Source: Candidatus Omnitrophota bacterium (lineage in GTDB: Bacteria > Omnitrophota > Gorgyraeia > Gygaellales > Profunditerraquicolaceae). From it: a stretch of DNA of 13,090 nucleotides. Both the position numbers and the translations under genes were made by a program. The stretch is from assembly GCA_020052635.1 (NCBI GenBank), contig JAGVOR010000049.1, positions 1 through 13,090 on the forward strand, read 5' to 3'. The notes under the pieces were generated by a model. The model was given only the letters and a program-made list of their open reading frames with translations, was not told the DNA's origin and ran no database searches. Shown in pieces: positions 1 through 12,100 of the stretch (position 1 is its first letter; each line of letters begins with the position of its first letter).

Positions 1-195
1 CACCACTATTTTCCTTCGCATTATTAAGTGTGCCCTATGGCGATATGCTAATAAACAACAGCACAGCGGATAAAAACCCAATCGTAGCTGTAATTATATT
101 TTCTGTTCTTGGAATCTTTCTTCTCGCCTATATCTGGGTAGCGATGGGTATTGGATCTGTTGTGTTGTACGGCATAATGCAATTATTCGGATTAA
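1..195 (+). other. Membrane hairpin at the left edge (domain of the giant CDS)
   Basis: Residues 1-12 are hydrophobic (PLFSLALLSVPY) and look like the end of a membrane helix that begins upstream of the window. A short polar loop follows (DMLINNSTADKN). Residues 27-64 are then almost uninterrupted hydrophobic sequence, including FSVLGIFLLAYIWVAMG, long enough for one long helix or two tightly packed ones. The chain becomes soluble after the LFGLKDN segment. The layout resembles the hairpin at 9702-9860, so the enzyme domains between the two probably lie on one side of the membrane. Helix number and orientation are inferred from hydrophobicity alone. Confidence 0.7.
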
Positions 196-3100
196 AAGAT
201 AATCCGCTCCTGCCGGATTACCATCTATGTAATCCAAATTTGCGGCCGAAATTATACCGGGCATTAGGGAAAGAATCTTTTTTTAAGGTTACATATTTAC
301 CAGAACTTTTGGATAGGATGATAGGTAGTAAAGACAGAAAGAGAACAGCGGTCTATAAGAAATTCATAGCAGAGCTTAATAAAAGAGGGTGTCCTGTCGT
401 ATTTAAGATTATGGAAGGAAAGTTGTATTTTATTGGTAGGAATAATACTCTATACCTTATCAACGTGGAGAGTAAAGAGGTTATCGATGAGATAGGTATG
501 AGTGTATACGAGGAAGATTTGGTAACATTTAAGCCAGTATTCGAGGTTACTTCTGATCTTAGGCTCAAGCCCGCGGCCAGGAGAGATTATAGCGTGCACA
601 CGGCTGGTAATTTCTATGGCCCAGCGGATATCGAAAGGGCCGGTGGGATCGGACAAATAATCCCGTTGCAAGCGAATAGCAGGATTTATGCGGTAGGAGA
701 TATTATTTCGCTTTCATTAGAAAAAGCGGGTATTAAACCGTATCTGCAAATATATGACGGCAAAAGCGGCAATGAGATGATTCCTGAACACACGGAATTA
801 ACGGCAGATTATATAGCAGTTAATCCGGACGGATTTCTGACTGTAGACTTGTGGAGAGCCATTAAGAAGGCCAAGCCATATAGTAGTATATTTATTGAAG
901 GAGAGGAAAATTTCGCGGCTTTACTGGCGATTTTAGCGGCCAAACCGGGAGATGTTGTGGTTTACGGAGTAAGCAGTTATAAGGTAGAAGGAGAGCTGCG
1001 CAATGGTATAGTTATGCTAAGGGTAACTAAGGCTTTAAAGAGAGAGGTCGCGCAAAATATCGGCAGAAGGTATGAAGAAACGGGGGATAATATTTACGGC
1101 GGGAAATACCAGATCATTGAGAACATGGCCAGGGAATTGGATAGTAAGCTGAGCAGTAAACTAAAGCGAGAACTTTTTTACATACCGGCTTTAGTGGTCT
1201 GTCTTTTCGATGATTACATTGATATTAACGGCTTTGAAAGGATAATGCAACTTAGAAAATCACCGGTAAGATTTATTTATACTACTGACGGGCGTCTGTA
1301 TTTTGTCGGTAAAAAGCAGTATTTATTTGAGATTTCCCTTAAGAGCTGGGGGCAAGCCGATCCTAAGTATCGCCATCAAAAAGACTGGGCACCGGATGCG
1401 CCTCAATATACAGATCCACGCGATCTAGAGTTGTGGGTAGAAAAACGTTATCCGGCCAGAAGAGCCTTCATCATGGCTGTGGAGCGGCCGCTGAAAGAGG
1501 CCTTATTTTACGATTACATGCTTAATCCGCTCGGCAGTCCGTTTGCCGAATCCATCCGGGAGAAGATATTTATCAGTTCAGATTACTTAAGCTGGAAGCT
1601 AGAGATTGTTTATCGGGAGCTGTTCTTTAGGCCCTGGAGCAGCGCCGAGGAAATTTGTACTATTTTGGCCCGCGAGCAGAAAAAACGTGACCACTTCTAT
1701 TATCGCCTGGATCGGCCTTCGGTTGTCTCGGTAGCTGGGGGAGAGGTAATTACTAAAGCTGAGATTGAATCTGAAAGAGAAGATTTAATAGCGATCTACT
1801 ATTTTATCCAGCAAAGCGAATTTCTGCAAATGTTTGCCTTAAGCTATTCTCCGGTAAATAACTATATTGATAATATTAAAGGATTTTTGGGCGATCCTGC
1901 GGTGCGGGCTCTGGCGCTGGGTGAAACCAATGAATACCATGGCACGGGTTTAGAACTACATATCGGAGTTTCCTGTACCTCTAATTGCGTTTTTTGCTAC
2001 AAGCGTGTTAACGGAGAAGCAAGGAATCACTATTACCGCGAAAGGCTGGCTAAGACGGTCAAGCTTACCCCGGCCGACTATGTGATTATCATTAATGAAT
2101 TCGCTGATGCCGGAGGCAAGACAGTATTTATCTCCGGAGGGGCCGAGCCACTGACAGACTGGCCGGCGGTAAAAGCCGCCATTGAGGCTGCTTCAGCAAG
2201 GAACCTGAACATTTACCTTTACACTAACGGTGTTTTGTTGGATCCTAAGCTTCATCCGGATATTTATGAAGTTTTAAGGAAGTGCAGCAGAATCAGGTTT
2301 AGCCTGGAAGCTGCCGATGCAGTAGAGTATGCCCGGATTACCCAAACCAGCACCGAAGTATTCGCTAGGGTAGTGAAGAATATAAGGGAGTTTAGTAAAA
2401 CAGTAATAAATAGGCGGCCGGAACTGATCGCGCATGCCTTGGTTACGGCGGATAACTACTATGATGTATTAAGAATGGTGCAGCTGGTTGAGGAGTTGGG
2501 ATTGTCTAGGCTGGATTTGCGTTACGATTATTGCGATGTGACCTCCAGGTTATCTGAGAGGGATGTCAGAAGGCTGCTGCGGGTCATTAGGCAGAAGCAG
2601 GCGAGAAATGTTGTTATCGATCCGGGTGATGCATTTGAAAATGTGGGAGGCAGATTTATACCGATGCCATGGGATATTTTCCCACAAACATATTTTGATA
2701 AAGGCATCGGACATCTTACGCCGACTATTGATCCTTTTGGTTTTGTTTGGGAATCCCCGACTTACGCCAATGCCAGTATACGTTACGAGCCGGATATGCA
2801 GCAGTTTAATCTTGGTAGGATCCAACCGGGTCAAGCCGCCAGAGGCGATTTAACCAGTATTGTGGTAAGTAAAGGGGTTAGGGCAGCGGTTAAGCGCACA
2901 TACCGACCGGATAGAATGTCTCCTTTTGTTAGGGAGGGGCTGATTGAATTCTACCGGCTTGAACGCGATAAGGAGTTTGGTATACCTGCAGATTGCCATC
3001 CTTTTATCGGTTACCACCGTACTTCTCTAACTATGGCGATCGATAAAGTAAAGGCATTATTGCAAAGGGATTTCGGTCTAAGCCCTAAAGAAAAGCGGGT

Positions 3101-6100
3101 AATCGGCGGTGAGGGAAGCGTATTTAGTATGCTGAAAAAGACCCTGGATATCGTTACCGGAAGATACGCCTGGTTTGGGCATCTTATTACAGTTGGGGAT
3201 TTAAAACCCGGTTTAGTTCACGCCCGCGTGGTAAAATTCGATATCGATCGTGAACAGTTTAGCGAAGAAGAAGTAATTTTTGTTGATTATACTACTTTCT
3301 CCGGCACCGCGGAAGACAAAGCCGGTATTATCGTTACCGAAGGCCAAGAGGTTAATTCTGAACTTGACATAATCGCGGTCATCTTTACCCACAATAGGGA
3401 CCTTGATCCAAGGTATCTTGAAGCAATCCATTTAAAAGTAGAAAGATTGGGTAACATAGAGACTATAGAGCAGGCAGTAAGTGAGAATCACGCTCTGGGC
3501 ACAGATTATGAGTATACAGAAGGAGTGAAGAGCAGGTGTGGCTCTAAAGGCAGAAGAAGCACGCGTTTATCTTTTAACTTTGGTTCCCGCAGGCACTGGC
3601 CGGGAGAGGCTCAACGCAGTGCGCTCATCGCGGTAAGTTACCGCAAGCACAGAGGTTCTCTGATCACGCATTTTTCGGATTCCCAGAATGTGGCGCTGGT
3701 TAGGCGGTTGATCCGGCAGTTTATCCCTGATTTGAATATCCAGGAATCGGTGAATGTGCCTACCCAGTCCTTTGGCCTCGGCTTTAGGCACTCCTTGGAT
3801 ATTCTTCTTGCCGGCGGGGTGCATGAATATCTTAAAAAACACAATATTCCGGGCGAGGATGGTATTAAAATGCTGGCTTATCCTTCCACGATGTTTGTTT
3901 TAGCTCTGGATACGGAAAAGATTCCACATGGCACGCCATGCAGTTCTTTTGTTGCCGAAGCTGAATTCAATGCGGAGGGTAGGGTGGAGTCAATCGAAGC
4001 AACGGATACCCTGGATGTATCCGGTCAGCATAGAAGACAAACGATGCCTTTCCACCGGATGGGTTTACAGGGTTTGACTGCTTTAGGGGCCAAGTATTTA
4101 AAGCTTAGGGCGCGGACCGTCCAAACTAATAATAACCTGGTGGCCATGCCCAAAAGAGGCTATCTTATTGAGCAAGGGGTGATCATTGCCAATAAGATTA
4201 TGCATCGCATCGCGATAGAGCTTAAAAAGAACATTTTTGATGTTTGGAGGATAAATTTTACCGCTGCTAACGCCAGGCGGGTGATTGAGCAGGCTGAAAC
4301 AAGCTTTAAAAACAAATATGCCCGTTGGGATGATGCTGTGTTAATTTGGAAAGGATACAGGTATGCTACCCACAAGGACAAGCTTAAATTGGCGCTGGGG
4401 CCGGGATGGAAACTTCTGGTAAAGAATACTATTGTTGACCTGGGTACTTTTCCCAAGCGAACGATCGTGGATATTTTAAATAACCTCTACCATTTCGGGA
4501 TCAGGGAAGATGAATTAGAAATTGTCACCTCAAGCACCGAGGCCCAGGATATCGGCAGCGCAGGGAATTCTGGATACTCACCGATGTTTGCGCAGTTATT
4601 CGGTGTTTTCTATAATGAATTAATGCTTTTGATTAATGAGTATGAAAATTTATTCATCGTTAACGGACAGGATATTGTACTTAGGGAATATGTAGATTTT
4701 GATGACGGCTCTAGATTTAACTCCGGCGATAAGCTCACTCTTTGGCAAGCCTTAAAAGTATTAGCCGTCACTTACCATTGTGAATCAGATATCGGAACTT
4801 TCTTTATCAAGCTTAGGGGAATTGCCAGGATCGAAGATAATACCGATGGTAGCGGGTTATTTGCCGGCACCAGCGCGCTTCTGCCTAATGCCGATGATCT
4901 CATGGATCTTGAGCACACTGTTTTTGGGGCAGTGCTTACACAGTTAGACAGAAATACTTTGTTACCCAGAAAGATGAAGATTATTGTTGACTGCGGTAAA
5001 ATTTTAAATAAATCCAGGGTAGAATCCCAGTTTGTCAGCGGAGCCTTAGACAGTATAAGAGATTTATACGGACGAGAGCTTAAGCCGGAAGAATTACCCA
5101 AAATAGAGATTGAGTTACTTGAGCAAGCTGACGGTCCGGTAAGGGGGATCGGTGAAATAACGACTTTTGCTTTTGCTGGGGTAATCTCCGCTTTTGAGAA
5201 TGCCCTGGGCGTTAGAATAGATAAGACTCCGATATCCGTAGAGGAAATTAGAGAAACCAGAAGACTGCAGGCAGAGTTGGTAGAGATGCCGCATGGGGTA
5301 TTTGCTTTCCATCCGGCCGCCACAGGGGTTAGAACTAATCTTGAGCAGCAGGAGCTATTCGCCTCCTGGAAGCCGGTTACGTTAGGCTTTTCGCACCCCG
5401 GTAGAGACTTTACGTTAACCGACTTGTTAAGAATTAATTTATCAAAAATACTGGGGGCGAGGTTTGAGGGCCTTAGACAAAGGAATATTCCTATTCGGTT
5501 ACAGCGTTTTGTCTCAGATGGGGCCGACACCCCAGCCCAGATCCATCCTGAGGAAGGAGAATTTACCAAAGAGGAGGCTTGGCTTATCGGCAGGGTGCCT
5601 GAGCAGGGTGGGTATATTTATTTAGGCCTTAGGGATCCGGCAGATGCAGAAGCATTCTTTGCGGAGATTGAAAAAGGGAATTATCTAGAGGCTAACGCCT
5701 ATCTAAATAAAATGAAAGTAAAGAGCGGAGAAATCTTTTACATCAAGCCCGGGTTAATCCATGCGGCCGGTCAGGGGGTTGAGGTAATCGAAGTGCAGCT
5801 TAATCCGGACAGCTTAACTATCCCTGTTGGCAGGTTCAACGCAGAAAGGAGCAGGATTGATCTTGTGGCAAGCGCGAAGGTCGCTCGCAGGTTACCCGAA
5901 TTAATAGAGGTCAAGCAGGTTGATTTATCAAGCGATAAAGAATTAATTGTTGAGGCAAAGGATAGCGCGGTAATCATTATGCCTATCCAAGGCAAAGCCG
6001 CCTTCCGCCTCGCTGAAAAAACTCCATTAGTTGCTTCGGTGTTTGATTCGGTCCTTCTGCCTGCTGAATCAGCAATGAATGTAAAAGTAGCCCAAGGCGG

Positions 6101-9100
6101 GAGCGTTCAATTGTTATGCGTGTCGCTCAAAGGTGGGTTGAATATTGCTAGTCGCAAGGTTTCCCAGCAGGATCTTATAGAAATGATCCAGCGAAGCTTC
6201 ATCTCCCAAGAGATAGATGCATTATTAGAAAATATAGCAGAATTTTTAGGCATCGAAGGGGAGGATAGAGATCTTTTGTTGAATAAGGAGCACTTGCAAG
6301 AATTACTGGAGTATCTGGGCATACGCTTTGACGCGTACTTTTTGCCGCAGCAGGCCTATTACAAAAAGGATCTGTTCCCGCACAAATCAGAGAGGGGAAG
6401 AGGTGAAGTTTACCGGCACATTATAGTTTTGGTGTATATCGATCCGGCTACCGGCAGAAAAGAATTTGTTGCCGTTTCCCGAAGACTGATCGAAGCATTT
6501 ATCCTTAATAAGCGATCCGGCACCCCTCTGGATAAGCTAACCCAACAGCAAGCCGCCATTCGGCCTAAAAAGATCCTTTTAATCAATCCGGTTTTTAATG
6601 CCTCGCACTACTCCTCGCTTACCTACGCCACAGGCATCAAGTCGCTAGCGGCTTTTCTGGCCGATAGATTTAAGGTGGGGATATTATTCCGGAGGCGCTT
6701 CTACGATAAGCTTATTTACACACCGGATGCCTATCCAGAATTTGAGATAACCATTATGTCTTTGGATATTCGGCAGCAACACGGTGAATTCGTAGAATAT
6801 CTAAAACAAGAGCAGCCTGATATCGTAGGCGTGACTTCAATTATCCACTTCTTAATCTATGCTTTTGAAATAGCTGCTGCCGTAAAGAAGCATTGCCCGC
6901 AAGCCAAGGTGGCTTTAGGCGGCATCTCTGCTTCAGCCGAACCGCAAAAAGTTATGCTGGAACCGGCGATCGACGTGGCCTTTGTCGGGGAGAGCGAAGA
7001 GGCCTTTGCGATTTATGTCTATGAGCTCTGCAGCCAGAATCCTGATTTTGCCAGGGTACCCAATATGCTGTGGAGAAAAGACGGCCAGGTTATTCCCAAT
7101 CCTTTAGGAGTAGATGTGTTTGATATCGATGAAATGCCATTTGCCTCTTACGCTAATGATTTTGTTTATGATTTGCAGATTAAAGGCAGGCCGCTGGCTG
7201 CTTTGCGCGATGCCGCCATTGTTACGGCTACCGGATGTTCTTTTGCTTGTAAGTTTTGCGTGGTTTCCCAGGCGCTGAAAGACTTAAAAGTCCGCCTGCG
7301 TTCTCCTCAGCATGTGCTGGAGGAACTCCGGTATCTTATTCAGGAATACGGGATAAGCCGCAATTTCTTTTTGGATGACCTTTTTACGGTAGATATGAGA
7401 AGGGCGGATACGATAGTCGACGGCATAATCGAATTAAAGAGATTTGGCATGCCGTTGAATTGGCTTATTTATTCGAGGGCAGATAGCGGGGTAGTGAAGA
7501 AGGAGTTCCTGATTAAATCCAAGAATAATGGTTTAGAGATGGTTAACTTAGGGCCGGAGACCGGCGATCCGGCGATGCATATCGAGATCAATAAGCGTTT
7601 GAATATCGAACGGATTATTGAGTTTGTATCATGGTTACGGGAACTTGACCTGGATGATTACCATTTCTATATTATCGGAATTCCGGGGCAAGATTGGCGC
7701 AGTTTAAAGAAAACCGCAGAGCTTGTATTGAAATTAAGGCCGAAACAAGCGATGATGTGCAGTTTAAGTCCTTATCCGGGGACGGCTTATTATGTTGATC
7801 CGCGGCTAAAGTTTGACCGGGAAGGCATCTATGAGTTTGTATTGCTTGAAGAAACCGCGTCCAAGTACTCAACCAGCGTAGTTGCCGACCACCTTCCTTT
7901 CCTGGAGAGAAGCGATAAGCTTTCACGGGATGAGATAAGAGAGGCGGTTTCATTATTAAGTGATCTGGCCTTAGCCGCTGAGCGCAGGAATCAGCCTGAG
8001 ATAGACCGGATTATGGAAATTATTGATCGGAAGATTGAGTTGCAGGATAGCGTACGCAGTTTTACCGATGCTGTCTCTTTAGACGCAGATTCGCATTCCG
8101 GGCGTATTGCTTCTAGCTCCCTGGCTTTAGGGAAAAACGGTTATATCGTCAAAAGTCTGGCCTACCAAGATTTTGTCCAGCGTAACGGCTTGGATGAATT
8201 CATGCGAGAGCATATCGGTGATTTCGCCGTGGTTAGAGATAAAATCTTTAATGGAGAATTTGATGCTACAGTAAGATTTGCTTTGCGCCTAATTTACGAA
8301 AAGTTCAAAGAACAATATCCTCAAGGTAGGTTAATTATTTATCCGGTTGATACGCTGATCCGTTCTTATAATACCAAGACTTACTTAATTCATGCCTTAG
8401 AAGAGCTCGAAACGGCGATTAAAGAATGCTGGGGCACTTATTTAAGCGAATCGCTAAGGGTTGATGGCGATTTAGAGCTGGTAATCCAATGTATGCCTGA
8501 TTCTGCTTTTGCCCAAGAGTTTCTCCGGTCACAGGCAACGATCCAGGGATTAGAGAGAGAAATCAATCTGATTAAGAGAATGATCGGCCGATTAAAGGCG
8601 ATGCAGGAGGATGGGTTAATTAGCCAGGTGGAAGAAGGCCTACTTTTACAAATACTTAATGTCCAGTTAGATAAATTTATTAGTAGCATTCTTAAGGAAT
8701 ATAATCAGGAAGGTATCTTTTTGCAATGGCTATTAATTTGGCTTTTTAACATTTATCCATTTGGAGAATATCAATATATCGATCCGGCTAAAGAAAGTAT
8801 GGTTACAACAAGAGCGCAGCCAGTGTCACTGAAATTGGTTTCCCGCCAAGACGCCACCGGTATTTTAGCATGGATTAAGGCTAACTTAGCAATCGAGGAA
8901 GAAGCTAATATTCGAACGCCATTTGGCCCGCTTAATCGCGAGAAAGTATTAGAGATATTACACGTAAGCGAGCAGGATGGCGTTGCCGAATGGGTTTTTC
9001 TTTACCAGCAGCAACACGGCATAAGAGGCGTGGAGCCTAAAATTTCCTTATGGGACGAATACGATCTTAATCTTCCTGTCGATACCGGTTACCGCAGGGA

Positions 9101-12100
9101 TCCTGCGGCCGCAAGAGCCATGAGGGATAGTTTCAAAGATTATCAAGTTAATTGTCTATCTGTTTCCGGAACTTTTGATACCCCGCTTCATGAGGGACAC
9201 TTAAGATATCTTGAAAGCGCGCTGTTGCTCTTAAGGGAAGAGGGCTTACTTGTTTTAGTTATTAGCGGCGAAGGGCTAGCCAAGAAGAAGCTCTTTAGTA
9301 GTAAAATGGCTTCGCTCGAGGAAAGGCGGGATAATTTAAGAAGAGTAATCCAAGAGTATCAACGCTTAGGTCTAGCCCCTAGAAAAATGACTATAAATTT
9401 CAGCAGGGTAATTGGATCTGATGATGCTCACATTACTGCGGCTATGGCGCCTAAGGTAGAGGCAGTAGTGATAACGGATGAGGGCAGTAGGATAGAAAGA
9501 AATAGGTGGAGTAATTTAATCCGGGGGAGCTTAATGGGGTTGCCTTCCCGGAGCTTATTTATTTTACCGCAGATAAAAGATGAGGAAGGAGTAAAGGTTA
9601 GGTCTTCGGCCATCCGGGGTTTGTCCATATTAAATGAGATTCGCGCTAATCTGAATAAAAGCCAAGCCGGTGGCGCTGCGGAGCATCCCGGCAAGAATGA
9701 TTTAATATTATGCAACGTCCTGCTGCCGGTCATCGGCAGTATATTATATATGGCTAAATCCGGCCAGATCGCTATCAGCACAACCGTAATCCATTGGTTA
9801 GCCGTATTGGCTTTGGCGGTGCTTTTGGTTATTTTCTTAGTGAAGTTTTTAAATAGCAAAAATAAGATGAAGGATAAAGCAGTATCCGTTGATATAAAAC
9901 TGCCACAGGATTTAGTTAGCCTTTCTGAGGCCCAGCTAATGGCTAACTTTTTAAATAATTATTTGGATACCGATGAAGAGGCGCTGATTGATATTATCTA
10001 TAAGAACCAGAACCGTCTTCAAGAAAGATTGAGCAGGCTTATTCCCGAATATGAAGCGGCGATGGCCAAAAACTCTCCCTTTGCCCGCAACCGTTTTAGA
10101 GAATTGGGTTTGTTCGATAATTTAACCCCGAGCATTTTTTCCGAGCAGGCAGAAGGTAACCGTTTTACCTTCACCGGGCCTTTAACCGGCCAGGCTGTCG
10201 ATTTATATCTTCTTTATCGCAACGAAAAGCCGTATTTCGTGCATGCGTCTCGTGCTCCTCCGACCGTATTGTTGATTGCCTCGCGCCTTCCGGGGAATTT
10301 CCCCTCTTACCAATATAGTCCCGCTACTCCTGAACATAAAGAACGTCTTGTCCGCCATAAAGCCATGGGGATCTCCCAGCTCGCCGCCTGCCTTACCGAT
10401 ACCGGCTACCTAAGAAGATTATTCGCAGCAATCAGCAAGGGAGATGCCGAAAGAACTCTTCTCGCTAAGGATACTTCACTCATTACGGAATACCTGAAAT
10501 CGCATCAGGATGAATTTCCGTTAATTCATGTTGTCACCATGGACCTAAATACTGAAGATAAGGATTTTGATCTAACCGTTTATCTTAAGAAAAACTATCC
10601 GGCCCAAGAGCCATTAATAATCGGATTATCCTGTATCGGGGGGGTTAATTATCCGGGGATGCTTCAGGCAATCAGGCAGATTAGAAGCTACAGCCAGTCA
10701 GTTAAAATAATCGCCGGTGGTACGCACCCCACGATTATTAATACCAGGATTTTTGAGGATACCCAGGGAGCAATCGATTATGTGGCTATCGGTGCGCATG
10801 TCGAAATGTTCCCTTATCTAGTGTATTCGACTTTAGCCGCTGAAGATAGAGAGATTAAGTTTGATTTAGGGTTAGTTGATGGTTTTGCTTATAAGGATAA
10901 CTCCGGCACGGTAATTAAGAATGAGCCGCGCTTCCATTACCTGGGGCTGGATGACTACCCGATGACTACCCTAGGCACCTTCTTCTTACGGCATTTTTTA
11001 ACCCGGTACAGCCGCAGCCATGGCAATATTAAATTCGGCGAAGGTTGTAAAGGTAAATGTAAATATTGCGCCGCCCGGGTGGTTGAAACAGTGCTGGGGC
11101 GCAATGGCCGCCTACAAAGGCTGCCGATAGAATACCGCAGGCCCTTGCGCGTTATTAAAGAGATGAGGCTGTTATATCTGACCGGGGTACGCAATTATTT
11201 TATTCTTGATGATACTTTCGGGGTGGACAGAAAGATAAGTATGCAGTTGTTAGCTATTCTTGAGCGTCAAAGAGCTAAGGCTGGTCCGCTAGAGGAGATA
11301 GTTTGGGACGGCTGGATGCGAGGGGATGTTTTTGATGAAGAATTAGCGCAAGCGATGTATAAAGCCGGATGTCGCGGTTTACACTTTGGCGCAGAGACCG
11401 GCGAGCAATCCTTGGCCGATTACATGGAAAGAATTATGAATATGGAGGAGATTATCGAAGGCATCCGGATTGCCAATAAATATGATATTAAGCCTTCAGT
11501 CTATTTTATGCTGGCTTTGCCCCGCCAGGATTGGCAAGGCATATTTTCATCGGTCAGGCTGCTTAGAAAACTAATCGAAATCGGGATTTATGCGCGTTTC
11601 TGGACAATTATTATTGTCGAACACGGTACCCAGTTTTATTACGAAGGCGAAATACTTTATGATTTAGATCCGGGGATGACTATTGAAGATGTCACGGCGG
11701 CTACCCTGGAAGGTTGGAGTAGGCAGCGGATGGATGGGGCGGTTAATCTGCAGGATGAGATATTAAGACGGAAGGTAAGCTTAAAGACTTACCGGCTCTC
11801 TTCCGTAGAGATATCTGAGGCGGATGTTTTGGTAGAGTTGGGTGATCTCTATGCCGATAATCAGGCGCAGCTTGATCAGCTTCGCGCAAACGTGGTTATC
11901 GACCAGACTGTTTATGCACATCCGGATGTTGACGATCAGGAGATTGATGGTAATGAAACAATGCGCCAGCGCCGAGTAGGCCTTTGGGGAGCGCTGCGCC
12001 ACGGCAACTTTTATGAAGAGGCGCTGGAAGGCTTATCGCAGATCAGCGCGGAGGATAAAGAACTATTTTTTGATCGCTGTTTAGAGAAAGTAAAACTGGA

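Noticed and set aside
1635-1720. Winged-helix-like pattern (EEICTILAREQKKRDHFYYRL)
   Set aside because: Only one helix-turn-helix-like segment can be seen, with no wing and no regulatory context; too weak to call a DNA-binding domain.
2563-2853. Short + strand open frame in another phase
   Set aside because: It is embedded in radical SAM domain 1 and overlaps the real frame; the translation has no family features.
4772-5569. Antisense open frame of 265 codons
   Set aside because: It lies opposite the molybdopterin and isomerase domains, whose family motifs prove the + strand frame. Its translation is rich in Ser, Leu and Asn without recognisable motifs, as expected for a shadow frame.
8726-8760. 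Hydrophobic run FLQWLLIWLFNIYPF as a membrane helix
   Set aside because: It is shorter than a usual membrane span and stands alone between soluble segments; more likely a buried helix.
6435-8790. A 16-base direct repeat (6435-6450 and 8775-8790)
   Set aside because: Both copies encode Y-I-D-P-A in otherwise unrelated contexts and there is no flanking identity, so it is probably coincidence, not a mobile element or recombination site.
9428-9859. Antisense open frame of 143 codons
   Set aside because: It overlaps the adenylyltransferase end and the membrane hairpin on the + strand, with no motif of its own.
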